Origin: Pseudoalteromonas sp. EB27
GTDB taxonomy: Bacteria; Pseudomonadota; Gammaproteobacteria; Enterobacterales; Alteromonadaceae
DNA: 64,000 nucleotides
Direction of reading: 5' to 3'
NCBI RefSeq assembly: GCF_001974875.1
Contig: NZ_MTQD01000014.1
Span: forward strand, 99,544 to 163,543
Made by a program: the position numbers and the translations under genes
Part shown: positions 8,550 to 17,176 of the stretch, piece by piece
Position numbering within the stretch: position 1 is the first letter of the stretch
Layout of the letters: each line of letters starts with the position of its first letter
The notes under the pieces: model-generated
Databases searched by the model: none
Told to the model about the DNA's origin: nothing
The model's input: only the letters and a program-made list of their open reading frames with translations

Positions 8550-8861
8550 AACTTTAAATTTTAACGCTTCTAAAATGGCTTTTAGTTTATCGCGGTCATC
8601 ACCTTGCACTTCAATAATGCCTTCTTTTACTGCGCCGCCTTGGCCCATTTTGCTTTTTATAGTTTTAGCTAACTTTTTTAAATCGTGATCTTTTGGATCA
8701 ATGCCTACAACTAACATTACGCCTTTGCCTTTACGCCCTTTTGTTTGACGTTCGATGCGAATAAAGCCATCTTTAAAAAGCTTAGCTTCTAACTCTTTTT
8801 CTGGTTTTGGCTGGTCAATGCGACCCGTACTTGTTGAATATACTAAGTGACTATCACTCAT
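8532..8861 (-). CDS. yciH: YciH/SUI1-family translation factor
   Basis: A 109-residue protein of the SUI1 (eIF1-like) family; E. coli YciH is 108. The SUI1 fold covers about residues 30-105: FIRIERQTKGRKGKGVMLVVG, then LKKLAKTIKSKMGQGGAVKEG and IEVQGDDRDKLKAIL. E. coli YciH has been implicated in start-codon fidelity and stress-related translation; its exact role is unsettled. It is a single gene transcribed leftwards, and its terminator hairpin overlaps its own last codons. Confidence 0.92.
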   Translation of the reverse strand: MSDSHLVYSTSTGRIDQPKPEKELEAKLFKDGFIRIERQTKGRKGKGVMLVVGIDPKDHDLKKLAKTIKSKMGQGGAVKEGIIEVQGDDRDKLKAILEALKFKVKIAGG

Positions 8862-8996
8862 ACCTTACCTTTATGGATAAAAATTAATTAAATATTGGCG
8901 TAAATGATAGCAAATTTGAAGTTGTGTGTTTTTCTTTTTGCTAAATACTTTTAACAGGTTATATTTAGTTCAAAGGAAATATTATTGGAGTTTAAT

Positions 8997-9302
8997 ATGA
9001 GTTTAACTAAGAATGAATCAGTCGATGGCACTACATTAACAATACAAATCAAAGGTAAATTTGACTTTAATTTAGTGCAATCTTTTCGCCAAGCTTATGC
9101 TCAAATGAGTGAAAAAATTGTAAAGGTTATTATTGATTTAAGAGAGACTGACTACATGGATAGCTCAGCACTTGGCATGTTACTTAACATGAAAAAAACC
9201 ATTGATAGCCAAGTAAAAACTATCGAAATAAGCAATTGCCAACCACAGCTTAGAAAAATTCTACAAATTTCACGTTTTGATAAAAAGTTTGATATTAGCT
9301 AA
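8997..9302 (+). CDS. STAS-domain anti-sigma factor antagonist
   Basis: A 101-residue STAS protein. The phospho-acceptor motif DYMDSSALGMLL places the candidate serine at residues 56-57. I choose ATG 8997, with GGAG at 8987-8990, over a TTG at 8985 that would swallow the ribosome site. The next gene overlaps the stop by one base (TAATG) and encodes a REC-PP2C-HATPase protein. The two match the HsbA/HsbR and CrsA/CrsR partner-switch pairs described in Pseudomonas and Shewanella, where the HATPase domain phosphorylates or binds the antagonist and the PP2C domain dephosphorylates it. Confidence 0.88.
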   Translation: MSLTKNESVDGTTLTIQIKGKFDFNLVQSFRQAYAQMSEKIVKVIIDLRETDYMDSSALGMLLNMKKTIDSQVKTIEISNCQPQLRKILQISRFDKKFDIS

Positions 9303-10951
9303 TGATACATGTGTTAATTGTAGATGATCAGGCGCTCAATCGCATTTTACTCAGTAAAATGCTTGAGCAAGAAGGTTATAAAATATCAGTGGCTTATAAC
9401 GGACTAGATGCGCTTAATGTACTTAAAAGAGAGCCAATAGACGTTGTTTTGCTCGATGTTTTAATGCCTGTAATGGATGGTTTTGAAGCCGCTGAAAAAA
9501 TAAAGCAGCAGTATAGTGAAGTTTACTTACCAATTATTTTTATAACCTCCTTAGAAGATCAAGCAAGTTTTGAGCACTGCCTCGAGGTAGGCGGTGATGA
9601 CTTTATTCATAAACCATTTGAAAAAGTTATTCTGCATGCAAAAATTAAAGCACATATTCGCACCAGAGAGCTGAGTAAAAAAGCTAACCAGCAAAAAAAA
9701 TTGCTTGAATATCATCATAATCAAATTGAACGTGAACACGAAATAATTGAACATATTTTTAATAACTCATTAGAAAATCAAGGTAAGTTTAAAGAGTATT
9801 TAGATTTTAATTTATCACCTGCCTCTATGTTTAACGGCGATATGTTTTTAGTAGCGCAAAGTCCTATCGGTAATTTGTATTGCATGTTGGGCGATTTTAC
9901 GGGTCACGGCCTAGCTGCGGCTATAGGTGCATTACCAACTTCTCGTGTGTTTTATACTATGGTACAAAAAGGTATGGCGGTTAACGATATTGCCAGCGAG
10001 CTAAATACACTACTGTACAACCTCCTACCTGGGCATATGTTTTGTGCTGCAACCATTATAGAGCTTAGTGCATCAGGTAAAAGTGTTTCTGCATGGATGG
10101 GCGGCCTGCCAGATGCGTATCTAATAGATAAAGACGGTAATGTAAAACAAACATTAGAATCGCAGCATATGGCGCTGGGGATTTTAGATGAACAAGAGTT
10201 TGAATATGAAGTTATTCATTTTGAAACAAATAGTAATACACGCCTAGTATTAGCAACCGACGGTATTATAGAAACGGCAAACAAAGAGGATATATTTTTT
10301 GGGGAAGAGCGATTTTTACAAACCTTAAAAAGTAAATCGATGATTAGTAGTGAAGACATAGTTGCTAACGTTACTAAGTTTGCCGATGGCACTAAACAGC
10401 AAGATGATTTAAGCATTGTTTTACTAAACTGCCTGCCTTTAATTCCTGAGGAACAAGAGCGGGAAGCCTTTTCTACTTTAGCCTTTAATTTATCTTTGAG
10501 CTTAAACTCAGAGCAAATAAAAAAAACTGATCCAGTGTACGACGTCGTTAATATTTTAAGCAGTGTTGAGGGGTTAAATACTCATCGCTCTAATATATTT
10601 TTACTGTTGTCTGAGGCGTATAACAACGCGCTTGATCATGGTGTATTAGGACTTAATTCAGAAATTAAAAAACAAGAAGACGGCTTTTTTCGATATTACG
10701 AGTTGAGAGAGGCAGCCCTTGCTAAACTTACAGATGCCATGATTATTATTGATATGCGCTATTGCCCCGACACGCTCAGTTTATATTTTATTATTTGTGA
10801 TTCAGGCCGAGGGTTTAGTAGTAAGCACGATGAGTTGGCAAAGGCTAATAACGAATTTGGCAGAGGGGTGTCTTTATTAGAAGAAATAGCCGAAAAAGTC
10901 ACTTATAACGCCAGTGGTAACCAAGTTGAAATGTGCTACAAGTTGAGCTAG
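9302..10951 (+). CDS. Response regulator with PP2C phosphatase and HATPase anti-sigma domain (HsbR/CrsR-like)
   Basis: The 549-residue protein has three parts. First is a receiver domain (about 1-120; acidic pair D8-D9, phospho-site D52 in LLDVLMPVMDGF). Next, after a short coiled coil, comes a PP2C/SpoIIE-type phosphatase (about 185-385; DFTGHGLAAAIGALP, LVLATDGIIE). Last is a C-terminal HATPase_c domain (N-box LLSEAYNNALDHG, G-box GRGVSLLEEIAE). In the family such proteins switch between kinase/anti-sigma and phosphatase states according to REC phosphorylation and act on a STAS partner, here the overlapping upstream gene. No cognate histidine kinase or sigma gene adjoins it. Confidence 0.9.
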   Translation: MIHVLIVDDQALNRILLSKMLEQEGYKISVAYNGLDALNVLKREPIDVVLLDVLMPVMDGFEAAEKIKQQYSEVYLPIIFITSLEDQASFEHCLEVGGDDFIHKPFEKVILHAKIKAHIRTRELSKKANQQKKLLEYHHNQIEREHEIIEHIFNNSLENQGKFKEYLDFNLSPASMFNGDMFLVAQSPIGNLYCMLGDFTGHGLAAAIGALPTSRVFYTMVQKGMAVNDIASELNTLLYNLLPGHMFCAATIIELSASGKSVSAWMGGLPDAYLIDKDGNVKQTLESQHMALGILDEQEFEYEVIHFETNSNTRLVLATDGIIETANKEDIFFGEERFLQTLKSKSMISSEDIVANVTKFADGTKQQDDLSIVLLNCLPLIPEEQEREAFSTLAFNLSLSLNSEQIKKTDPVYDVVNILSSVEGLNTHRSNIFLLLSEAYNNALDHGVLGLNSEIKKQEDGFFRYYELREAALAKLTDAMIIIDMRYCPDTLSLYFIICDSGRGFSSKHDELAKANNEFGRGVSLLEEIAEKVTYNASGNQVEMCYKLS

Positions 10952-10995
10952 CTCTGTAAAAATATCCATGCTATTATTCTCGAAACTTTAGATGT

Positions 10996-11667
10996 ATGGA
11001 TGGCCAAGTGATTTCTTCTTACTTAAAACAAGCACAACTTAGTGCTAATCCAGCTTTGATTTCAACAGAGCTTGAAAAGCTTGATCTACATTTAGCAAAC
11101 ACTGCTTTGCCTGATGTGTGTTGGGAGTATCAAATACCTGAGCTTGGCGAGGGCGGTGCATGTAGTTTATTTGGTTACTTACAAGATGAGCCATTCAAAT
11201 TAACTGACTATCTTAAAAGTGATGAGCAAACACAGTTCAAGCTAGCTAATTTACAAAGTATTGTAAGCTACATTGAGCAGCAAATAGGCGTTGATTGGTA
11301 TGGTATTTATCAATCAACTAATACCCATGAAGGTAAGCAACTATTAAAATTGGCTTATCATGGTGCGCCTAGTCGTCCGTTGTTTCCTTTAACGCAAGCA
11401 TTTGCGGCTGGCAGTAACAACGTACAGGTTGCGCTATCTCACAAGGGCCGCATTATTAATAACGTTGAAGCGTATTTATCACAAGGTGGTGAATACTACA
11501 CATGCGATCCTAAAGTTAAATCAGAAACCTGCCTACCTTTATTTAATGCACAAAATGAATGTGTTGGTATTGTAGATGCAGAAGCCTTTAAAAATGATTT
11601 TTTTGATGAAAAGACGCTTGCCGTTTTAATTGCATGTTGTATTAAAATTCCTCACTTTCTAGTGTAA
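10996..11667 (+). CDS. GAF-domain protein
   Basis: A 223-residue soluble protein with a GAF-like domain over about residues 85-215: WYGIYQS, then LKLAYHGAPSRPLFPL, a loop with CDPKVKSETCLPLFN and a final VGIVDAEAF strand. That last motif is typical of small GAF proteins, including free-Met-(R)-sulfoxide reductases, and three cysteines are present. It lacks the standard short fRMsr architecture, so I name only the fold. It follows the REC-PP2C gene by 44 bases and may be co-transcribed. The substrate or ligand is unknown. Confidence 0.75.
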   Translation: MDGQVISSYLKQAQLSANPALISTELEKLDLHLANTALPDVCWEYQIPELGEGGACSLFGYLQDEPFKLTDYLKSDEQTQFKLANLQSIVSYIEQQIGVDWYGIYQSTNTHEGKQLLKLAYHGAPSRPLFPLTQAFAAGSNNVQVALSHKGRIINNVEAYLSQGGEYYTCDPKVKSETCLPLFNAQNECVGIVDAEAFKNDFFDEKTLAVLIACCIKIPHFLV

Positions 11668-11696
11668 ATAACGCTAGTCAATATGATGTGCTTTTA

Positions 11697-11715
11697 TGTT
11701 AAGCTTAGCTTAACA
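11697..11715. promoter_or_regulatory. 19-bp palindrome upstream of the aromatic aminotransferase
   Basis: TGTTAAGC-TTA-GCTTAACA is a perfect 8-bp inverted repeat, ending 32 bases before the aminotransferase start. There is no T run behind it, so it looks more like an operator than a terminator. It does not match the TyrR box. Confidence 0.45.
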
Positions 11716-11747
11716 GCTAACCCCTAAATAACGATAAGAGATAGCCA

Positions 11748-12938
11748 ATGTTCTCAGTATTAAAACCATTACCAACAGATCCTATTCTTGGCCTTATGGC
11801 GGCCTATAAACAAGATACGAACCCTAATAAAATTGATTTAGGTGTAGGTGTCTACAAAGATGAGCAAGGCAATACACCGGTTCTTAAAGCGGTAAAAAAA
11901 GCTGAAGCGTTTCGTCTTGAAAACGAAATGAGCAAATCTTACATTGGTTTAGCGGGTAATTTAGATTACTGCCAAAAAATGGAGCAGTTACTATTAGGTG
12001 AACACCAAGCATTACTAGCTAACCGCGTACGTACTGCACAAGCTCCTGGTGGTACGGGTGCACTTCGTGTTGCAGCTGAATTTATTAAGCGTTGCAATAA
12101 AGACGCGACTGTTTGGGTAACTAACCCAACATGGGCTAACCACATTAGTTTGTTTGAAGCTGCAGGCTTAACAGTAAAAGAATACCCATATTACGATTAC
12201 GAAAATAAAGATTTACTGTTTGATGAAATGATCAACACACTTAAACAAGTGCCTAAAGGTGATGTGGTTTTAGTGCATGCATGTTGTCATAATCCAAGCG
12301 GTATGGATTTAAATGAAACACAGTGGAATACGGTTGCCGAACTTGCAAAAGAAGTTGGCTTTACACCACTTGTTGATATTGCATACCAAGGCTTTGGTGC
12401 TTCACTTGAAGAAGATGCACGTGGCTTACGTATTTTAGCCGATGCAGTAGAAGAGCTAATTATTTGTTCTTCATGTTCTAAAAACTTTGGCTTATACCGC
12501 GAGCGTATTGGTGCATGTTCACTAATTGCAAAAGACAGCGCAACAGCAGATATTTCAAACTCTGTAATGCTAAGCGTTGTACGTAGTATTTACTCAATGC
12601 CGCCAGCGCATGGTGCTGACATTGTTAATACTATTTTAAGCAGTACTGAGCTTACACAATTATGGCACTCTGAGCTTGATGAAATGCGTAGCCGCATAAA
12701 TGGCTTACGTAGCTTAATTAAAGAAAGCTTAGCAACTAAAGATATTGCTCAAGATTTCTCGTTTATCGAGCGCCAAAACGGTATGTTTTCTTTCTTAGGT
12801 ATTAATAAAGAGCAAATTGCTCGCCTACAAAAAGAATACGGCATTTACATTGTTGGCTCTAGCCGCGTAAATGTTGCAGGTGTTAGTCATTCAAATATTG
12901 AATACTTTTCAAATGCTGTTGCTGACGTTTGTAAATAA
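11748..12938 (+). CDS. Aromatic/aspartate amino acid aminotransferase (class I)
   Basis: A 396-residue PLP-dependent transaminase of the AspC/TyrB subfamily; E. coli AspC and TyrB are 396 and 397 residues. The Schiff-base lysine is K245 in SCSKNFGLYRERIGA. Other family motifs are NPTWANH, CCHNPSGMDL and PLVDIAYQGFG. It probably moves amino groups between glutamate and phenylpyruvate, hydroxyphenylpyruvate or oxaloacetate, the last step of Phe and Tyr synthesis. An aromatic amino acid permease lies convergent downstream, which favours a TyrB-like role over AspC. Substrate choice cannot be read from the sequence with certainty. Confidence 0.9.
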   Translation: MFSVLKPLPTDPILGLMAAYKQDTNPNKIDLGVGVYKDEQGNTPVLKAVKKAEAFRLENEMSKSYIGLAGNLDYCQKMEQLLLGEHQALLANRVRTAQAPGGTGALRVAAEFIKRCNKDATVWVTNPTWANHISLFEAAGLTVKEYPYYDYENKDLLFDEMINTLKQVPKGDVVLVHACCHNPSGMDLNETQWNTVAELAKEVGFTPLVDIAYQGFGASLEEDARGLRILADAVEELIICSSCSKNFGLYRERIGACSLIAKDSATADISNSVMLSVVRSIYSMPPAHGADIVNTILSSTELTQLWHSELDEMRSRINGLRSLIKESLATKDIAQDFSFIERQNGMFSFLGINKEQIARLQKEYGIYIVGSSRVNVAGVSHSNIEYFSNAVADVCK

Positions 12939-12951
12939 ACGCAGTTAATAT

Positions 12952-12985
12952 AAAAAACCGCACACCTGATGATGTGCGGTTTTTT
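12952..12985. terminator. Bidirectional terminator after the aminotransferase
   Basis: A 13-bp stem AAAAAACCGCACA / TGTGCGGTTTTTT with an eight-base loop and A/T runs on both sides serves the two convergent genes. Confidence 0.92.
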
Positions 12986-13010
12986 ATTATCTAAATTAAA
13001 ACAAAAAACT

Positions 13011-14213
13011 TTAACCAATAGCAGGAATAAGCCCCACCATTTGCATAAACTGCGCAGCAATAATAGTTATGCCACATATAGCTGCTATACCAAGCCCAAC
13101 ATTCCCACTTTTTACTTTATAGCCTGTTTTATTTGATGTTGTACGCTGTTTATAAACCATTGCTACAGGCAAAAATATAGCCAGCACGACAAGTGCTATT
13201 GCAGCGTAACCTAAAGCCATAATAAAGCCTTGAGGGTAAAATAGCGCAAAGCCAAGTGGCGGAATAAACGTAATTAAGGCCGTTTTTATTCGATCCGTTT
13301 TATTGTCACCTTTTTTAAATGCATCAGCAAAAAAATCAAATAACCCTAAACTCACCCCTAAAAATGATGTCGCCAGTGCTAAATCAGCAAATAACTTAAC
13401 GGCCGTTGCCACACTTGGGTTATGCGCAATGCTTGCCACGCTAGATACAAACCCATTAAGCCCATGGCTGTTGAGTAAATCAGCTTGACTCATAATACCT
13501 TGGCTAAGTAGTTGCCAAAAAATATAAATGACTAAAGGTAGGGCAGCTCCAGCAATCATTACTTTGCGCAGTACTTTTATTTCAACACCAACATATTTAA
13601 CAATAGAGGGGATAGATCCATGAAAGCCAAACGAAGTAAATATAACCGGTATAGCTGAAAGGATTAACCCTTGCTCCACAGGCATCTCTAATAAGTGCTT
13701 ACCTTGCACATAAGGGGTAAGCATGTAAAACAAGCTAGCTAACACAATAATTTTTATTGTAAATAACACTCTATTTAGTTTATCTACCTTGCTAGTGCCT
13801 AGCGTTACTACACTTGCAATAATAACAGCAAGAATCACAGAGCCAAACTGTGGGGCTATATCTACATCAAAGCCTATATTTATACGCGCTTGGAGTTGTG
13901 CACCACCACCTGCAATATAAGCAGCGCATAAAGCGTAAAATAAAAAAACCATCGAAAAATTCGCAATATATTGTCCGCGTTTTCCAAGCCATAATTTAGC
14001 CAATGTATTTAATGTAGCATCGCGTGGTGCATATTGGTGTAGCTCTAACATGAGTAGTGCGGTGTAGGTCATTAGTAACCAGCTAGCAATTATTAATGCA
14101 AGTGCAGTACTAAACCCAAGCCCGGCAGATGCAATTGGCAATGCCAACATACCCGCACCAATAGTGGTGCCTGCAACAATTAACATGCTTCCAGTTGTTT
14201 TATTTTTAAGCAC
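13011..14213 (-). CDS. Aromatic amino acid permease (HAAAP family, TyrP/Mtr-like)
   Basis: A 400-residue polytopic inner-membrane protein with about eleven hydrophobic helices. The start TTGSMLIVAGTTIGAGMLALP is the hallmark of the hydroxy/aromatic amino acid permease family (E. coli TyrP, Mtr and TnaB, 403-415 residues). FGFHGSIPSIVKYVG in the middle is also characteristic. Proton-coupled uptake of tyrosine or tryptophan is expected. A TyrR-like box lies about 92 bases upstream of the start, favouring a TyrP-like role. Confidence 0.9.
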   Translation of the reverse strand: MLKNKTTGSMLIVAGTTIGAGMLALPIASAGLGFSTALALIIASWLLMTYTALLMLELHQYAPRDATLNTLAKLWLGKRGQYIANFSMVFLFYALCAAYIAGGGAQLQARINIGFDVDIAPQFGSVILAVIIASVVTLGTSKVDKLNRVLFTIKIIVLASLFYMLTPYVQGKHLLEMPVEQGLILSAIPVIFTSFGFHGSIPSIVKYVGVEIKVLRKVMIAGAALPLVIYIFWQLLSQGIMSQADLLNSHGLNGFVSSVASIAHNPSVATAVKLFADLALATSFLGVSLGLFDFFADAFKKGDNKTDRIKTALITFIPPLGFALFYPQGFIMALGYAAIALVVLAIFLPVAMVYKQRTTSNKTGYKVKSGNVGLGIAAICGITIIAAQFMQMVGLIPAIG

Positions 14214-14304
14214 TTAATTACCTTAATTATTATTAATATTGATGCACCATATAACTAGTTGCTCAAATCTCAAATAGTTTTGTAATAAAAGAACGTTATT
14301 AAAA

Positions 14305-14322
14305 TGTAACTTACAATTTACA
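14305..14322. promoter_or_regulatory. TyrR-like box upstream of the aromatic permease
   Basis: TGTAAC-N6-TTTACA has one mismatch to the TyrR consensus. It lies in the 215-base divergent region between the permease and the DMT exporter, and the permease is the sensible target. Confidence 0.62.
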
Positions 14323-14428
14323 ACTGTATTTATTAAGGACTTTAGTGTTTAAAAAGTACTAAAGCACAGTAGTGAGCGTATAATTTATTTTTTGTTTTAT
14401 TCATTCATATAAAGCGTAGGGATGGCAC

Positions 14429-15322
14429 GTGCCAGTTAAAGTATCGTATTTTTTAATGGTTCTTATATGGTCTACTACACCACTGGGTATAGTGTGGAGC
14501 AGTGACACTGTATCGCCAACACTTGCAGTATTAATGCGGATGCTGGTGGGGCTATTTTTAGGCGGGTTAATTGTTGCTATTACAAATATTAGAGTGCCTT
14601 GGAGCAAAAATGCATGCTTACTTTATTTTTATTCGAGTATAGGTATTTTTGGCGGTATGTTGTTGAGCTATATGGCAGCTAAAACAGTCCCTTCGGGTAT
14701 TATTTCGCTTATGTTTGGCCTTGCTCCTATTTTGTCAGGGTTGCTTGCTCAGCAATTATTAAATGAACCTAAATTTAGCCCGATTAAATTAGTTGCGTTA
14801 GCGTGCGCCTTAATTGGCTTATATTTCGTTAGTTATAACCAAGTGCAAAGCTCGCAAACTCAAGGGCTCGGGTTACTTTATGTGTTTATGGCTGTCTGCT
14901 TTTTTAGTTTAAGTGGTGTGATGATCAAGCGCGTGAAAATTGCGATTCATCCTATGGCAACAACATTTGGCGCATTGGTTTTTGTAACCCCACTCTTTTT
15001 TATTGCTTGGTGGTTATTAGATGGTGAATTGCATATACAAAACTGGAGTGCAAAATCATTGTGGGCTATTGGTTATTTAGGAATATTTGGATCTTTAGTA
15101 GGGGCTTTGGCGTATTTTCATGTGCTGCAAAACCTAAATGCAAGCACGGTATCACTTACTACACTTATCACCCCTAGCTTTGCGTTAGGCTTGGGAGCTT
15201 GGCTAAATAATGAGTCATTGAGCCAAGAACTAATAATTGGTGCGGTTATTATTTTAATTAGTCTAGGTTTTTTCCAATTTGGTGATAAGTTTTTAAGGCG
15301 AAAGAAAGTAAACACAAATTAG
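14429..15322 (+). CDS. DMT-family (EamA) transporter
   Basis: A 297-residue protein with about ten TM helices built as two EamA repeats (first near residues 1-135, second near 145-288). PSGIISLMFGLAPILSGLLAQ and TTLITPSFALGLGAWLNNE are the recurring EamA helix motifs. Members export amino acids, metabolites or drugs; the substrate is unknown here. The start is GTG, because the nearby ATG (14422) is out of frame and AGGGA (14418-14422) fits. Its 3' end has been duplicated (see the repeat at 15268-15395). Confidence 0.88.
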   Translation: MPVKVSYFLMVLIWSTTPLGIVWSSDTVSPTLAVLMRMLVGLFLGGLIVAITNIRVPWSKNACLLYFYSSIGIFGGMLLSYMAAKTVPSGIISLMFGLAPILSGLLAQQLLNEPKFSPIKLVALACALIGLYFVSYNQVQSSQTQGLGLLYVFMAVCFFSLSGVMIKRVKIAIHPMATTFGALVFVTPLFFIAWWLLDGELHIQNWSAKSLWAIGYLGIFGSLVGALAYFHVLQNLNASTVSLTTLITPSFALGLGAWLNNESLSQELIIGAVIILISLGFFQFGDKFLRRKKVNTN

Positions 15323-15395
15323 CTTTACTACATTTTTTCAATTTAGTGATAAGTTTTAAAGCGAAAGAAAGTAAGCGCAAATTAGCTTTACTACA
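15268..15395. repeat. Degenerate 63-bp tandem duplication across the DMT and motY 3' ends
   Basis: The segment TTTTTTCCAATTTGGTGATA through GCGAAAGAAAGTAA to TTAGCTTTACTACA recurs with a 63-base period: GCGAAAGAAAGTAA starts at 15298 and again at 15361, and CTACATTTTTT at 15328 and again at 15391. The second copy has substitutions and two missing bases, so the event is not recent. The unit holds the DMT stop region and the end of motY; both genes stay intact. Confidence 0.9.
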
Positions 15396-16269
15396 TTTTT
15401 TCTATTTGAATAATTAAACGACGGTTTTTGTCTCGGCTTAAAATGTTATCGTTATTATCAACAAAGCGTTTTTCGCCCAAACCGGTTGTTTGTACTTTTG
15501 TTTCATCAACACCCAAGCTCACCATATAATCTTTTATAGTTTTGGCGCGCTTGCGCGATAAATCTAAGTTATTCCAGCGTCCGCCATAACTATCGGTGTA
15601 TGAGTCAATACTAATGGACTCTATGCTTGCATCATTTTTTAAATACTCAGCAATCTTATCAAGACGTTGTTGCGAGGATTTAGTTAATTTACTGCTGTTA
15701 GATTGATAGTTCATTACAGTAAACGAAATATCTTCAAAGCTGTAAGGGAGTAGCTCATCACGGCATTGTAAAAAAGCCCAGTAAGCTTGTTTAAAGTTTA
15801 CGCTCGATATACCAACGGCAATTTTATCGGCACTGTTTTGCCAGTCTTGATAATAAAAAGTAGGGTAGTAGCCTTTTTCAAGCTCGGTAAGCATTTCCCA
15901 TGCGGTTTTATTGCCTAGCTCGCCATCAAACTTTTTAAGTAATTTCATATTTGCAATATCGCGAGCGGGCAATCCTGCACGCCATGTAGGTGGCACTGCT
16001 TTTAAACCTGCAATTGCGTAGTTATCTGGGCGTACAACCATATCTAAATTAAATGTTAAGTTTTTATTTTTACTTGCAGAAGCTTTAAATATAGCTTCAC
16101 CGTAATAAGGAACCTCATGATTTAACTGGCATTGTAAGCGCGTTGTTTTAACGACTTCCCAGTTGGAGTTGTCTTGGGTTGCTGTGTATTGGCGCATAGC
16201 AGCTTGCGAGTGAGCACTGCAAAGCACTGCACTTATACTAAGGCTAATAAATAACAACTTATACTTCAT
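15391..16269 (-). CDS. motY: Sodium-type flagellar protein MotY
   Basis: A 292-residue secreted protein (signal peptide to about residue 23, ending AHSQA). MotY forms the T-ring around the flagellar basal body and helps anchor the PomAB stator. The N-terminal domain has the MotY-specific pattern QCQLNHEVPYYGEAIF, VPPTWRAGLPARD and LPYSFEDISFTVMNY. The C-terminal OmpA-like peptidoglycan-binding domain contains SYTDSYGGRWNNLDLSRKRA and ends NRRLIIQIEKM. The start has a GGAG site. In Pseudomonas motY is also found near rnt, which is divergent here. No other flagellar genes are in the window. Confidence 0.92.
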   Translation of the reverse strand: MKYKLLFISLSISAVLCSAHSQAAMRQYTATQDNSNWEVVKTTRLQCQLNHEVPYYGEAIFKASASKNKNLTFNLDMVVRPDNYAIAGLKAVPPTWRAGLPARDIANMKLLKKFDGELGNKTAWEMLTELEKGYYPTFYYQDWQNSADKIAVGISSVNFKQAYWAFLQCRDELLPYSFEDISFTVMNYQSNSSKLTKSSQQRLDKIAEYLKNDASIESISIDSYTDSYGGRWNNLDLSRKRAKTIKDYMVSLGVDETKVQTTGLGEKRFVDNNDNILSRDKNRRLIIQIEKM

Positions 16270-16471
16270 GGTGCTCTCCAGCTATCCGGGAATGCCAATA
16301 ATTTGGCAAATTAACGACTGCAATGATTAGTTTGTTCTCTATATAACTAACTTATAAGTTAAAGCAAGTTATGTGCCTATAATTTTAAAGCAATAAATAC
16401 TTAAATCCCCTAGCCTAGGGGGCATCAATTTTGACATAATAGTCAGCTTACACGTATAAACAAAGAAGACT

Positions 16472-17176
16472 ATGGCAAATACTGAGCAAACACCTTTCGC
16501 AAAACGCTTTCGTGGATTTTTTCCTGTTGTTATTGATGTTGAAACTGCAGGTTTTAACAAAGAAACAGATGCCTTGTTAGAAATAGCAGCCTCTGTTTTA
16601 AAAATGGATGACGAAGGACTGCTCAGCATAGATCATACAGTTCATTTTCATGTTCAGCCATTCGAAGGCGCTAATATAGAACAAGCAGCTATCGACTTTA
16701 ATGGTATAGACCCGTTTTCACCATTACGTGGCGCAGTACCTGAAGATGAAGTAATTAAAGAAATATGTAAAGTAGTACGCAAAGCGCAAAAGGCTGCTGG
16801 GTGCCAACGCTCAGTTATTGTGGCGCATAATGCCGCATTCGATCATGGCTTTTTAAATGCAGCAATAGAGCGTAATAACATTAAGCGTACGCCATTTCAT
16901 CCCTTCGTAAGCTTTGATACAACATCTTTAGCGGGTTTAGCGTTAGGGCAAACTGTATTAGCAAAAGCATGTAGAGCGGCTGGTATCGAGTTTGATAACA
17001 GCCAAGCGCACTCAGCGCTTTACGACACAGAACGTACAGCCGAGCTTTATTGTTTAATAGTAAACCGCTGGCAGCAATTAGGTGGTTGGCCATTAGCGCC
17101 GCTAGATGATGGCGACGCTGATGCCGAAGTTGACACTGAAACAAAAAATGACGAAGAAACTAAAACGTCTGAGTAA
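16472..17176 (+). CDS. rnt: Ribonuclease T
   Basis: RNase T trims the 3' CCA end of tRNAs and matures 5S and 23S rRNA 3' ends. The 234-residue protein (E. coli 215) has the DEDDh exonuclease residues in order: D22 and E24 in [10 protein letters not shown]124 in HNAAFDHGF, and H180 and D185 in [10 protein letters not shown]. The C-terminus is an acidic Asp/Glu/Thr-rich tail absent from the E. coli enzyme. The last 17 bases overlap the convergent DUF342 gene. Confidence 0.96.
   Translation: MANTEQTPFAKRFRGFFPVVIDVETAGFNKETDALLEIAASVLKMDDEGLLSIDHTVHFHVQPFEGANIEQAAIDFNGIDPFSPLRGAVPEDEVIKEICKVVRKAQKAAGCQRSVIVAHNAAFDHGFLNAAIERNNIKRTPFHPFVSFDTTSLAGLALGQTVLAKACRAAGIEFDNSQAHSALYDTERTAELYCLIVNRWQQLGGWPLAPLDDGDADAEVDTETKNDEETKTSE

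Noticed and set aside
8985..8996. TTG start giving a longer STAS protein
   Set aside because: The GGAG ribosome site for the ATG at 8997 lies within these codons, and the extra residues are not family-like.
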